A stretch of 64,000 bases of DNA from Inquilinus sp052078665 (GCF_052078665.1 NZ_JBQJIK010000010.1:1-64000), one strand, 5' to 3'. Positions 51,538 through 60,693 are shown, counted from the first letter of the stretch. Translations and numbers: made by a program. The notes: a model not told the origin generated them from the letters alone.

Positions 51538-52572
51538 GTGGGGATCCGCGAGCTCGCGAAGCATCTGAACATCTCGATCGGGACCGTCTCCCGCGCCCTC
51601 AACGGCCGCGGCGACGTCAACCCGGAGACCCGGCGCCGGGTGCTGGAGGCGGCGGCGGAGCTCGGCTATTCGCCGAACCAGTCCGGCCGGAGCCTGCGCC
51701 AGGGGTCGACCAACGCGGTCGGCTTCATGCTGCAGACCTACAGCGGGGGCGAGCTGTACGGCGAGCCCTTCTTCATGGGGCTGTTCAGCGGCGTGCAGGA
51801 GGCGCTGGGCCGCCATGGGCTGGACCTGATCGTGCTGCTGAACACGCCGGATGGCGACCAGGAGGCGCAGCTGCGCCGGGTGGTCGAGCGGCGCATGGCC
51901 GACGGCATCCTGCTGCCCTGGACCCGGCGGATCGACCCGCGGCTGGACTATCTGATCGACCGTCGCTTCCCCTTCGCCGCCTTGGGCCGCAGCCTGTCCG
52001 GCGGCGACCACCCCTGGCTTGACCTCGACTTCGAGCAGGCGGCGGATGTCGCGGTCGACCGCTTCGTCGGCTTCGGCCATCGCCGCATCGGCCTGGCCAA
52101 CAACGGCCACGACCTGATGCACGCCCATATCCTGGCGGACAGCTACCGCCGGGCCCTGGCGCGGCACGGCATCGGCTTCGACGAGACCCTGGTGCGGAGC
52201 GAGGAGATGACCGAGGCCGGCGGCTACCGCCTGGCGGAGGGGCTGCTGGGCCAGGGGCCGCTGCCGACGGCGCTGCTGGTGTCGAATGAGCGCATGGCGG
52301 TCGGCGTCTACCGCCGGCTGAACGAGGCGGGGGTGCGGCCCGGGCGGGACATCGCCATCATCGGCGGCATGATCGACAGCCCGGCCAGCCGCTTCCTGTC
52401 GCCGGCGCTGACCTGCTTCCGCCTGTCGCTGCACGATCTCGGGGTGAAGCTGGCCGAGGCGCTGCTGGCGACCATGCCCGGCCATGCCGATGCCTATGGC
52501 GGCCTGGTGCAGGACCTGTGGCCGCTGGAGCTGGTGCCGCGCGAGAGCGACCGGGTGCTGCTGGGCGGGTAA
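51538..52572 (+). CDS. LacI family regulator of the sugar/polyol operon
   Basis: 344 residues. HTH GIRELAKHLNISIGTVSRALNGR at residues 2-24, hinge PNQSGRSLRQGSTNAVGF, and an effector domain with LPWTRRIDPRLDYLIDRRFPF and ALLVSNERMAVGVYRRLNEAG. GTG start at 51538 with GGGAGGGA at 51526-51533. Divergent from the oxidoreductase-isomerase-ABC operon with the palindrome 51420-51433 between them. Confidence 0.92.
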   Translation: MGIRELAKHLNISIGTVSRALNGRGDVNPETRRRVLEAAAELGYSPNQSGRSLRQGSTNAVGFMLQTYSGGELYGEPFFMGLFSGVQEALGRHGLDLIVLLNTPDGDQEAQLRRVVERRMADGILLPWTRRIDPRLDYLIDRRFPFAALGRSLSGGDHPWLDLDFEQAADVAVDRFVGFGHRRIGLANNGHDLMHAHILADSYRRALARHGIGFDETLVRSEEMTEAGGYRLAEGLLGQGPLPTALLVSNERMAVGVYRRLNEAGVRPGRDIAIIGGMIDSPASRFLSPALTCFRLSLHDLGVKLAEALLATMPGHADAYGGLVQDLWPLELVPRESDRVLLGG

Positions 52573-52629
52573 TCCCGCTCCGTGAGGGTTCTGATTGACG
52601 GAATGGGAATTCCATCCGTAGCCTTCCCT

Positions 52630-52657
52630 GTCACAATAATTTCAGGAATGCGTCACA
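52630..52657 (+). promoter_or_regulatory. GTCACA direct repeats upstream of the 1192-aa protein gene
   Basis: GTCACA at 52630-52635 and 52652-52657, 22 bp apart (two helical turns), flanking an AT-rich segment AATAATTT that could hold a -10 box. A possible activator site. No known consensus claimed. Confidence 0.3.
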
Positions 52658-52675
52658 GCCGACGGGAAGGCGATC

Positions 52676-55600
52676 ATGAGCCTGAGCTTCAGGGATGCCC
52701 TTTCCGGAGTCGCGCAGACTCGCGGCCCGGCCGCCGTCAAGCGGACCCCGAACGCGGACCAGTTCAACCAGTCCGTGCAGCGCGCCAAGGACGAGACGCC
52801 GGCCACGCCTGTCGCGCAGCAGCCGGAGGCGCCGCCCGTCTATCGCTGGAACAGCGATCCGGCGGGGATTTCCGAGCACAAGATCAAGCCCGGGCTGTGG
52901 CCATTCCGAATCTATGCGAAGGCGGGCGTCGACCCGAACGACAACAAGGCCCTGCATGACCAGCTGGCGGCCACGCCCCAGCTCGACCCGAAGGCCTTCG
53001 GCAACCGGCCCGGCGCGCCCGCCGACATCGACCGCGCGCTCGAGACCTGCGACAAGGTCTATGTCCTCGATTCGGACCGGCTCGGGCTGCTGGACAACCA
53101 GCGCAAGGCCCTCGGCGTCGCCAGCGACCCGAAGAAGAGCGAGGCGGAGCGGGACACGGCGAAGGACGACCTGGTCGTCGCCATCGCGCAGGAGGTCGAC
53201 CAGGCCTCGCTGGGCCAGGGCGCGCCCAGCTTCGGCCGCGACGCCAATGGCGACGGCAAGCTCGCCGGCAGCGAGTTCAGCCCCCTGGTCGCCCCGATCG
53301 CCGAACGCGCCCCGAACGACCCGGTCTTCCTCGACGCCCTCAACCAGGTCCGCGAGATGAAGGAGCGGTCGTGGAAGGCCGACGGCCGGACCACCGACCA
53401 GCTCGGCAAGATCGCCGAGGCCGGCGACCGCGGCGACTATGCCGCGGTGACGGCCGAGACCAAGCGGCAGCTGGTCGCCCTGGCCGACGGCACGGAGGGG
53501 CCGGACGCGGCGAAGATCACCGCCCTCACCAAGCGGGCCGGCATCTACCAGGCCTATGTCGGCGGGGACGAGAAGCAGTACCTCGCCGCCGTCCAGGAAG
53601 GGACCAAGCAGGCGGTCCAGGAGCTTCGGGTCGACCGTCCGGTGCGGGAGCTCCAGGCCGCCTGGGGCAAGGGCGGCACCGACGGGGCCAAGGCCTTCCT
53701 GGCCAAGCTGCGCGAGACGACCGACACCAAGGACACCCTGCCGGGCAGCGGCTCGCTGCTGGCGTCCGACCCGCGCGTCCAGGGGCTGGTCGACCAGTCG
53801 ATCGACGCGATCGCCGGCTCGCAGTCCACCGGCGACGACCGGGGGGCACAGATGCAGGCCCTGCTCGACCTCGGCGCGGCGTCCCAGACCATCCTCTACA
53901 ACGACGGGGACAAGGCCGGCGCGGGCAAGGCCTTCGTCGATCGGGTGGCGTCCCGCATCGTCGACAAGATGAACAGCGATCTTCCCGCGGACCGCTTCAG
54001 CCTGCTCCACGAGGAGCAGTTCTTCAGCATCATGAGCCGCGAGGACGCGGCGGGGTCGGGCACGTCCCTGCTGACCGCCGTCGCCGCCCGGACGGCGGTG
54101 CTCGGCAGTGACAAGCAGGCGGAGCTCGAGCAGAAGGGCGAGCTCGGGTGGAACGACTACCTGTCGCAGAACTCGAACGCCCAATGGGCGGTGCGGCGCA
54201 GCATCGAGAACTTTGACGCCGCCGCGACCGGCCAGGACGAGAAGATCAACAAGCTCTACAACGAGCTGTACCACGGCCTCACCGGCTGGGGCGGGGTCAA
54301 GGGCGACGACCCGATCCCCGCATCGGACCAGCTGGCGCGCGACATGGAGGCGATCGACAACCTGTCGCCGGAGAACAAGCAGAAGGCCCAGGACCTGACC
54401 AAGGAGGGCGAGAAGAAGCTGCCGCAATGGGAGCGGCAGGAGAGCATCCAGCTCGCCCTCGGCCTGTACAAGACCGACCTGAAGAAGGTCGACGGCTTCG
54501 ACAGCGCCGCCCCGATGCCGATGCTCATGGGCACCGGGATCATGATGACCAAGTCGCAGTCGATGCAGGAGGCGATGGACGACCTGCCGGAGCTGCCCAA
54601 GACCAAGACCGATCCCTACGCCAATGCCTCGACCACGGATCCGGCGACCGCCGGCACGATCTGGGTCCAGCGCGCCACCCGCGCCCTCGCCACCTTCGCG
54701 GTGGTCGAGACGATGAAGGGCGGCGTCAAGGACATCAACCAGGCCATGGCGGAAAATCGCTACCAGGCGATTCTCCGCGGCGAGGCCGTGGCCAGCCGGG
54801 CCGAGATCGACGCCCTGCAAAGGTACGTCAAGGGCACCACGCCGAACCCCAACGAAGACTTTGCCAAGTTCTTCAACGGGCTGAAGGCAAGCATGGGGCA
54901 GGGACGGCTGGAGGACATCATCGCCGGGCGGGCGCAGCCGACCGACGCCGAGCGGCGCCAGCTGGCGAGCGCCGACCGGCTGAACATCGGCACCAACGCC
55001 ATCACCCGCCTGTCCGGCGGCGGCAGCGCCATCCTGTTCGGCCGCAACCTCGGGGCGCTCGACGGCTCGCCGGCCGATCTCGTCTACTACGTGCCGCACA
55101 CGATCATGATGCTCAACGCCGCCCAGACGGCGCTGCTGCCGAACGCCCGGGAGATCCTGACCGGGAAGGATGCGGGCGCGCCGGGCAGCCTGGAGACCCG
55201 GCTCAAGGGTGCCCAGGCCCGGGTCGCCGGCAGCAATCTCGGCTCGGCGCAGAAGGCGATCTGGGGCAAGTCCCTCGGCGCGCTGAACGGGCTGCGCGGC
55301 GGCGGGGTCGACGTGCTCTATGTCGGGGCCGATCTGAGCAACGCCATCATGAACGGCTTCGGCGTGGCCGGCACGAAGCAGGATTTCGTGAAGACGGCCG
55401 GCTACGCCACCGCCACGGTCAGCGACGCGATGTTCGCCCTCACCGCCAGCGCGACCCTGTCGAACGGGGTGATCGCCGAGACGGCCCTCGGCCGGCTGAT
55501 CACCGCCCTCGGCCCGCTGAGGATCAGCGGGGTGGCGGCGGTGCTGCAGGTGGCGGGCGCCGGTATCGTCGGGGGCCGGGGCGCCTACAACGCCGCGCAC

Positions 55601-56254
55601 ACCTTCGACAAGGCGGATGCCGACGCCATCCAGGTGCTGTACGGCGTCAAGGACCGGAAGGTGGCGGAGGTGCTGGCCGACCACAACGACCTGCTGGACG
55701 AGGGCCTGCTCGGCATCCTGCAGACGGTGTTCCCCGGCGACGAGCACCTGATGGGCGGCGACGAGCGGACCCGCAGCGCCGGCAATGAGCTGACCGGCGC
55801 CTACAGCGATCTCGACTACACGCGGGCCCGCCTCGGCGCGATCTTCAACGGCTGGACCCCGGAGCAGGCGGAGGAGGTGGCCAACACCGTCAAGGACATG
55901 ACGGCCAAGGACGGCAAGCTGCCGGACAGCCAGGACGACCTCAAATATCTCGAGCTGCCGCCGGACCCGACCAAGGCCGATCTCTCGAAATACCCGGCCG
56001 TCCGCTACAACGGCGAGACCAAGCGCTACGAGGATTCGACCACCAAGATGTACTGGCAGGGCGACCGCTGGTGGGCGCCGCCGAAGAAGGTCACCGCCCC
56101 GGTCGGCCTCGGCTCGGTGCCGAGCCAGGATCCGCTCTGGTACGATCCGGAGCAGCAGACGCTGATGCGCGAGGACGGGTTCGCCTGGCAGGTGAGGCCG
56201 GACAGCAAGCAGGGGCTCAAGGCCTGGCTCAAGGGCAAGGGCTATCTCGACTAG
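52676..56254 (+). CDS. 1192-residue protein of unknown family, candidate secreted effector or large surface protein
   Basis: I do not recognise the family. No signal peptide. The first 50 or so residues are polar, rich in Ser/Thr/Gln/Pro, like type III-secreted N-termini. Residues 189-200 (DANGDGKLAGSE) form a canonical EF-hand loop. Long helical, Ala/Lys/Asp-rich stretches follow. One clearly hydrophobic region lies at about 918-972 (ALTASATLSNGVIAETALGR then ISGVAAVLQVAGAGIVGG). The last 70 residues are Trp/Tyr-rich with short strands (YNGETKRYEDS, MYWQGDRWWAPP, WYDPEQQTLMREDG), perhaps a small beta domain. Start ATG at 52676 behind GGGAAGG. Monocistronic. Codon use is like the core genome. 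No secretion genes are nearby. Confidence 0.8.
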   Translation: MSLSFRDALSGVAQTRGPAAVKRTPNADQFNQSVQRAKDETPATPVAQQPEAPPVYRWNSDPAGISEHKIKPGLWPFRIYAKAGVDPNDNKALHDQLAATPQLDPKAFGNRPGAPADIDRALETCDKVYVLDSDRLGLLDNQRKALGVASDPKKSEAERDTAKDDLVVAIAQEVDQASLGQGAPSFGRDANGDGKLAGSEFSPLVAPIAERAPNDPVFLDALNQVREMKERSWKADGRTTDQLGKIAEAGDRGDYAAVTAETKRQLVALADGTEGPDAAKITALTKRAGIYQAYVGGDEKQYLAAVQEGTKQAVQELRVDRPVRELQAAWGKGGTDGAKAFLAKLRETTDTKDTLPGSGSLLASDPRVQGLVDQSIDAIAGSQSTGDDRGAQMQALLDLGAASQTILYNDGDKAGAGKAFVDRVASRIVDKMNSDLPADRFSLLHEEQFFSIMSREDAAGSGTSLLTAVAARTAVLGSDKQAELEQKGELGWNDYLSQNSNAQWAVRRSIENFDAAATGQDEKINKLYNELYHGLTGWGGVKGDDPIPASDQLARDMEAIDNLSPENKQKAQDLTKEGEKKLPQWERQESIQLALGLYKTDLKKVDGFDSAAPMPMLMGTGIMMTKSQSMQEAMDDLPELPKTKTDPYANASTTDPATAGTIWVQRATRALATFAVVETMKGGVKDINQAMAENRYQAILRGEAVASRAEIDALQRYVKGTTPNPNEDFAKFFNGLKASMGQGRLEDIIAGRAQPTDAERRQLASADRLNIGTNAITRLSGGGSAILFGRNLGALDGSPADLVYYVPHTIMMLNAAQTALLPNAREILTGKDAGAPGSLETRLKGAQARVAGSNLGSAQKAIWGKSLGALNGLRGGGVDVLYVGADLSNAIMNGFGVAGTKQDFVKTAGYATATVSDAMFALTASATLSNGVIAETALGRLITALGPLRISGVAAVLQVAGAGIVGGRGAYNAAHTFDKADADAIQVLYGVKDRKVAEVLADHNDLLDEGLLGILQTVFPGDEHLMGGDERTRSAGNELTGAYSDLDYTRARLGAIFNGWTPEQAEEVANTVKDMTAKDGKLPDSQDDLKYLELPPDPTKADLSKYPAVRYNGETKRYEDSTTKMYWQGDRWWAPPKKVTAPVGLGSVPSQDPLWYDPEQQTLMREDGFAWQVRPDSKQGLKAWLKGKGYLD

Positions 56255-56298
56255 GGGCCCTCGCGCCGGTGGCCGGGTGACGCCGGCCGGGTAGGATC

Positions 56299-57555
56299 CT
56301 ACTCCGCCGCGGCCGCGCACCCCATCGTCCCCACCGCGGCGGCGAAGCTGGCCAGGCTGGCGGTGCGCAGGGGCACGAACGGCTTCTCGGCCTCGCGGCA
56401 CAGGCGCTTCACCTGGCCCGCCGCGTGGTGGCTGACGCAGTCCACCGGGAAGAAGGCGACATCGGCCTGGCTGACCAGGCCCGGCAGCAGCGTCGGGCTG
56501 TCCTCGACGCCGCCATCATGGCTCAGCAGCACGCCGCCGAACCGCGCGGTCAGGGCCCGCAGCTGCTCGACCTGCTTCGGCCGGCCGCCGACATAGAGCA
56601 GCGTCCGCCCCTGCAATTCCGGCGCCGGTCCGGTCGCCTCGGCAGGCCCCGCCGCCGGCCCGTCCAGCGCCGCCTCCAGCGCGGCGATCTCGTCCCGCAG
56701 CGCCGTGGCTTGCCCTTCCGCCCGCTCCGCCCGCCCGGTCAGCCGGGCGACGGCCTCGTCCTGCGCCGCCAGCCGCTCGGCCAGCAGGGCGGAGCGCGCC
56801 TGCTCGTCGGCCAGGCGCCGGCGCAGCGCCTCGTCCTCCGCCGGGGCGGCGGGTGCCGGCACCGTGGCCAGTCGCCGCGCCGCCTGCTCCAGCTCCGCCA
56901 CCCGGCGTGCCAGGGCGTCGCGCTCGGCCCCGATCTGCTGCAGCCGCTCCTCCTGCCGCGCGATCCTGTCGTCGCGGACGCCGAACTCCTGCTCCAGGTG
57001 CCGCAGCCGGGCGATGTCGGCGCGGTTCGACATGCCGACGAGATGCGACAGCATGTGCACCTCGCCATACACCTCCTGCACCAGCGGGCCGTCGGTGGCG
57101 GGGTGGCTCAGCACCGCCCAATAGGCGCCGGGGATGTCGCCGCGCTCCAGCGCCTCCTGCCACAGCGCCCGCACCTCGGCTGCCGTGCGGGCCTTGGCGA
57201 AGCGCTTGATCGCGATGTCGTGCCGCTTGTCGAGCAGCTTGTTCAGCAGCTTGCCGGCGACCTCCTTCTGCCCGGCGGCCCGCACCGCCCGGCCGTGCAG
57301 CACATGGTCGGAGGCGGTGCGTGCGTCCGGGTCGTCCAGCTTGGCGAAGAGCTGCCGCAGGTCACCGGTCGACAGGCAGGTGCCGACCACCGAGCAGTGC
57401 AGGTTCGGCGACAGCTCCCAGATCCGGTCGCGGCCCTTGGCCGGGAGGAGGAGGTCCCCCGACTCGGCCGCGGACGGGCGCGGGATGGCGACCCGGGATG
57501 GCGTCAGCGCCGAGGCCGCCTGAAGCGGATGCGCGAAAATCGGCAGGGTTGGCAC
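56299..57555 (-). CDS. DUF2325 domain protein with central coiled coil
   Basis: 418 residues. Middle part (about 190-290) is a heptad-rich coiled coil (LRHLEQEFGVRDDRIARQEE and onward). The C-terminal 100 residues are DUF2325: LLYVGGRPKQVEQLRALTAR, HDGGVEDS, FFPVDCVSHHAAGQVKRLCR. DUF2325 proteins are uncharacterised; the conserved Cys-x-x-HH hints at metal. The start is GTG at 57555 with GGGAG upstream. A dyad resembling a ModE (Mo-box) site lies 15-38 bp before the start codon. Confidence 0.82.
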   Translation of the reverse strand: MPTLPIFAHPLQAASALTPSRVAIPRPSAAESGDLLLPAKGRDRIWELSPNLHCSVVGTCLSTGDLRQLFAKLDDPDARTASDHVLHGRAVRAAGQKEVAGKLLNKLLDKRHDIAIKRFAKARTAAEVRALWQEALERGDIPGAYWAVLSHPATDGPLVQEVYGEVHMLSHLVGMSNRADIARLRHLEQEFGVRDDRIARQEERLQQIGAERDALARRVAELEQAARRLATVPAPAAPAEDEALRRRLADEQARSALLAERLAAQDEAVARLTGRAERAEGQATALRDEIAALEAALDGPAAGPAEATGPAPELQGRTLLYVGGRPKQVEQLRALTARFGGVLLSHDGGVEDSPTLLPGLVSQADVAFFPVDCVSHHAAGQVKRLCREAEKPFVPLRTASLASFAAAVGTMGCAAAAE

Positions 57556-57569
57556 GCCGAGACTCCCAA

Positions 57570-57593
57570 CGATATATTCGTCTGAATATAACG
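57570..57593. promoter_or_regulatory. Mo-box-like (ModE-type) dyad upstream of the DUF2325 gene
   Basis: Arms CGATATATTC (57570-57579) and GAATATAACG (57584-57593) are inverted repeats with one mismatch, 4-bp centre GTCT. This is the CG-n-TATAT / ATATA-n-CG pattern known for ModE/MopA molybdate regulators. It overlaps the likely promoter, so repression by molybdate is suggested. Confidence 0.55.
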
Positions 57594-57760
57594 ATGACAG
57601 ATCATCGCTCGCTCGGCAACGGCGCTCCGTCGCTGGTTCATCCCGACACCGGATGACGGGTCTATGGTGCGATCCGGACAGTGATCATGTCTGCCGCAAG
57701 CTGCTATCCAGGTCTGCGGCCGAGACTTATTCTATGCACGGGCGATCATGGAGGAACGGC

Positions 57761-58426
57761 ATGTCCGCAGCGGCCGACATCATGGCCGAACTGGCCTCGC
57801 TGGAAGATCCGAAGCTGCGGGCAGCCAATGAAGACCGCGGCGACGATCATGGCGTCAACCTGTCTGCTCTGCGTGCGGTCGCCAAGCGCCTGAAGACCCA
57901 GCATGAGCTGGCAAAGGAGCTCTGGGCCACCGGCGACACGGCCGCACGGCTGCTGGCGACGCTGATCGCCAGGCCGAAAGCCTTCTCCGCCGACGAGCTC
58001 GACACGATGATCCGCGACATTCGCGCGCCGAAACTCCTGGACTGGTTCATCACCAACATCGTCAAGCTCGGGAAGCACGCTGAAGAGCTGCGTCTGCGCT
58101 GGAAGGACGGCACGGATCTGGTCGGACGGGCCGGCTGGAGCTTGACGACCGATCGCGTGGTCAAACGTGCTGCCGGGTTGGACCTGGACGGCCTGCTGGA
58201 CCAGATCGAGGCGGAGATGAAGGATGCGCCTGCACCCAAGCAGTGGTCGATGAACCACTGCCTCGCCGAAATCGGCATCCGTCACCCCGCGCACCGCGCT
58301 CGCGCCATCGGCATCGGCGAAAAGCTCCAGGTTCTTATCGACTATCCGGCGTCGCCGGGCTGCACGCCGCCTTACGTTCCGGTCTGGATTGCCGAGATGG
58401 TGCGTCGCCACGAGGCGTCGGCCTAA
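57761..58426 (+). CDS. AlkD-like DNA alkylation repair protein (HEAT-repeat)
   Basis: 221 residues, almost wholly helical. Matches the DNA-alkylation-repair/AlkD family: LSALRAVAKRLKTQHELAKELWATGDTAARLLATL, then a run of HEAT-like helices and the conserved NHCLAEIGIRHPAHRARAIGIGEKL near the end. AlkD glycosylases excise N3/N7-alkylpurines without base flipping. ATG at 57761 with GGAGG at 57751-57755. Divergent from DUF2325. Glycosylase activity is not certain. Confidence 0.8.
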   Translation: MSAAADIMAELASLEDPKLRAANEDRGDDHGVNLSALRAVAKRLKTQHELAKELWATGDTAARLLATLIARPKAFSADELDTMIRDIRAPKLLDWFITNIVKLGKHAEELRLRWKDGTDLVGRAGWSLTTDRVVKRAAGLDLDGLLDQIEAEMKDAPAPKQWSMNHCLAEIGIRHPAHRARAIGIGEKLQVLIDYPASPGCTPPYVPVWIAEMVRRHEASA

Positions 58427-58459
58427 GAGAGACCGCGGCGCGCCGCGGTCCTCAGGCGA

Positions 58460-58648
58460 TCACCGGCCGAGCCGTTTCGCCGGCGGGGATTCGCCGGGCG
58501 GTGTCGGCTCCGGCCGGGTGCCGAGCCGGGCCACCGGCGCCGGGGCGTAGCGGAACGGCTCGCCCAGCGCGCCGCAGGCGGCGGCGAAGCTGCCCGCGGC
58601 GCCGAGCATGGCGCCGGCGGCGAAGCGGCGGAGGAACGACAGGCTCAT
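58460..58648 (-). CDS. Small exported protein of unknown function (62 aa)
   Basis: The ATG at 58648 has GGGAGG seven bases upstream and lies 13 bp after the hydrolase stop. Residues 1-25 are a signal sequence (MSLSFLRRFAAGAMLGAAGS) followed by AAACGALG, possibly a poor lipobox. The rest is Pro/Arg-rich and ends PPAKRLGR. No family recognised. Last gene of the AraC-Ohr-hydrolase operon. Confidence 0.6.
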   Translation of the reverse strand: MSLSFLRRFAAGAMLGAAGSFAAACGALGEPFRYAPAPVARLGTRPEPTPPGESPPAKRLGR

Positions 58649-58661
58649 CAAGGCCTCCCGG

Positions 58662-59699
58662 TCAGAGCCTGGCGACGTCGAGCACCGCCCGGGCGAAGGC
58701 CTGCGGGGCCTCCTGCGGCAGGTTGTGGCCGATGCCGCCGGTGATGGTGCGGTGCTCGTACCGGCCCGAGAACTTGCCGCGATAGGCCGCGGGCTCAGGG
58801 TGCGGCGCGCCGTTGGCGTCGCCCTCCATGGTGATCGTCGGCACCGTGATCGCCGGGGCCTGGGCCAGGCGCTGCTCCAGCTCGTCGTACTTCGCCTCGC
58901 CCTCCGCCAGGCCCATGCGCCAGCGGTAGTTGTGGATCACGATGTCGACATGGTCCGGGTTGTCGAAGGCCGTGGCGCTGCGGTCGAAGGTGGCGTCGTC
59001 GAACTGCCATTGCGGCGACGCGAGCCGCCAGATCAGCCTGTTGAAGTCGTGCCGGTTCGCGCTGTAGCCCTCGCGGCCGCGCTCGGTGGCGAAGTAGAAC
59101 TGGTACCACCATTGGAGTTCGGCCTTCGGCGGCAGCGGGCGCTTGCCGGCGGCGACGCTGCTGATCAGGTAGCCGCTGACCGAGACCAGCGCCTGGCAGC
59201 GTTCCGGCCACAAAGCCGCGACGATGCAGGCGGTGCGGGCGCCCCAGTCGAAGCCGGCCAGGATCGCCTTCGGGATCTTCAGCGCGTCCATCAGGGCGAT
59301 GGTGTCGACCGCCAGGGCCGCCGGCTCGCCGTTGCGGGCGGTGGCCTCCGACCGGATCCGGGTGGTGCCGTAGCCGCGCAGATACGGGATGATCACCCGG
59401 TAGCCGGCCGAAGCCAGCACCGGGGCGACGTCGACGAAGGCGTAGATGTCGTAGGGCCAGCCGTGCAGCAGCAGGACCACGGGCCCGTCGGCCGGGCCGG
59501 CCTCGGCGTAGCCGATGGTCAGGTCGCCGGCGTCGATCTGCTTCAGCGGGCCGAAGCTGGCGCCGGACTTGGCGGGGGCCGCCCCCGCGGCCATGGTCTG
59601 GGCGGCGGCCGGGCCGATCGAGACGAACGGGGCGGCGGCCAGGGTCATCAGCGCGGTGCCGAACAGGCGGCGGCGCGGGAGATCGATGTCTTCGGACAT
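58662..59699 (-). CDS. Tat-exported alpha/beta hydrolase (epoxide-hydrolase/haloalkane-dehalogenase type)
   Basis: 345 residues. Tat signal LPRRRLFGTALMTLAAAPF at residues 7-25. HGWP oxyanion motif in VVLLLHGWPYDIYAF, nucleophile Asp in LAGFDWGARTACIVA, and catalytic His in GGIGHNLPQEAPQAF. An Asp nucleophile and HGxP motif fit epoxide hydrolase or dehalogenase rather than esterase. Third gene of an operon with AraC and Ohr, 32 bp behind ohr. Confidence 0.88.
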   Translation of the reverse strand: MSEDIDLPRRRLFGTALMTLAAAPFVSIGPAAAQTMAAGAAPAKSGASFGPLKQIDAGDLTIGYAEAGPADGPVVLLLHGWPYDIYAFVDVAPVLASAGYRVIIPYLRGYGTTRIRSEATARNGEPAALAVDTIALMDALKIPKAILAGFDWGARTACIVAALWPERCQALVSVSGYLISSVAAGKRPLPPKAELQWWYQFYFATERGREGYSANRHDFNRLIWRLASPQWQFDDATFDRSATAFDNPDHVDIVIHNYRWRMGLAEGEAKYDELEQRLAQAPAITVPTITMEGDANGAPHPEPAAYRGKFSGRYEHRTITGGIGHNLPQEAPQAFARAVLDVARL

Positions 59700-59731
59700 G
59701 GGGACTTCCTTCGGGACCGGCAGGGGGCGGC

Positions 59732-60148
59732 TCAGACCACGGTCAAGGTAACGTCGATGTTGCCGCGGGTGGCCTTCGAGTAGGGGCAGATCTGGTGCGC
59801 GGCGTCGACCACGGCGCGGGCTACCTCGCGGTCCAGGCCGGGCAGGCTGATGGTCAGCCGGGCCTGCAGGAAGAAGGCGCCGTCGGTGGTGCCCAGGTTG
59901 ACCTCGGCGTCGACGGCGCGGTCGGCCGGCAGGGTGACCTTCAGCTCGCTCGCCGCCCGGCCCATCGCGCCGATGAAGCAGGCCGACCAGCCGGCGGCGA
60001 ACAGCTGCTCCGGATTGGTGCCGGTGCCCGGGCCGCCGGGGGGCGACAGCTTGAGGTCCAGCCGGCCGTCGGAGCTGCGGGCCAGGCCGTCGCGGCCGCC
60101 GGTGGCGTGGGTCCTGCCGGTGTACAGCACCTTGTCGATCCGGGTCAT
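59732..60148 (-). CDS. ohr: Ohr/OsmC organic hydroperoxide reductase
   Basis: 138 residues. The two redox Cys are in AAGWSACFIGAMGRAA (about residue 55) and AHQICPYSKATRGNIDVTL (about residue 120), with the Arg in the N-terminal strand region. Reduces organic peroxides with lipoylated proteins. Its ATG overlaps the AraC stop (ATGA). Controlled here by an AraC-type protein rather than the usual OhrR. Confidence 0.93.
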   Translation of the reverse strand: MTRIDKVLYTGRTHATGGRDGLARSSDGRLDLKLSPPGGPGTGTNPEQLFAAGWSACFIGAMGRAASELKVTLPADRAVDAEVNLGTTDGAFFLQARLTISLPGLDREVARAVVDAAHQICPYSKATRGNIDVTLTVV

Positions 60149-60693
60149 GATGGGCTCCTTGCTGATAGGGGGGTGACGGCCTGCGCCGCCGTCTGATTGC
60201 GCCGGCGCCAGGCGCTCGGGGTCTCGCCGAGCCAGCGGCGGAACAGCTTCGACAGATGCGCCTGGTTGGTCAGGCCGCAGGCCAGCGCGATCTGGCTCAG
60301 CGGGTCGCGGGTGGTCAGCATCAGCCGCTGGGCGCGTTGCAGCCGCAGGCCGGTGATGTAGCTGTGCGGGGTGGTGCCGAAGCTGTCCTTGAAGGCGCGG
60401 GCGAAGTGGCTGACGCTCAGCGCCGCCTGCTCCGCCAGCTCCTCCAGCCGCAGCGGGCGATGCAGCGACCGCCGCAGATAGCGGTCGACCCGGCGCTTCT
60501 GCCATGGGGCCAGCCCGCCGCGGGTGCCGTCCGCCGCGCCCGACAGCGTCAGCAGCGTCACCAGCCGCACCGCGGCGGCGCGCGCGGCCGCCGGGTCCCG
60601 CGCCAGTCCGCGGCGGACATCCTCGATCAGCGCCGCGGCGGTCTCCGCCGGACCGCAGGGCGCGTCGGCGGCCAAGGCACCGTCCTTCTCCAT
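60145..60693 (-). CDS. AraC family transcriptional regulator (short)
   Basis: 182 residues. C-terminal double HTH: LRLEELAEQAALSVSHFARAFKDSFGTTPHSYI and RAQRLMLTTRDPLSQIALACGLTNQAHLSKLFRRWLGETPSAWRR. The first 80 residues are too short for a cupin sensor domain. ATG at 60693 with GGAGG eight bases upstream. First gene of the ohr-hydrolase operon. Direct repeats TCGTTAG at 60754 and 60774 may be its binding sites. Confidence 0.88.
   Translation of the reverse strand: MEKDGALAADAPCGPAETAAALIEDVRRGLARDPAAARAAAVRLVTLLTLSGAADGTRGGLAPWQKRRVDRYLRRSLHRPLRLEELAEQAALSVSHFARAFKDSFGTTPHSYITGLRLQRAQRLMLTTRDPLSQIALACGLTNQAHLSKLFRRWLGETPSAWRRRNQTAAQAVTPLSARSPS

Noticed and set aside
52631..56401. Very long antisense reading frame opposite the 1192-residue protein gene
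   Set aside because: In DNA with GC-saturated third positions the opposite strand stays open by chance. The translation is Arg/Gly/Ala/Leu/Val-rich low complexity with no motif, while the plus strand has an EF-hand and normal codon use.
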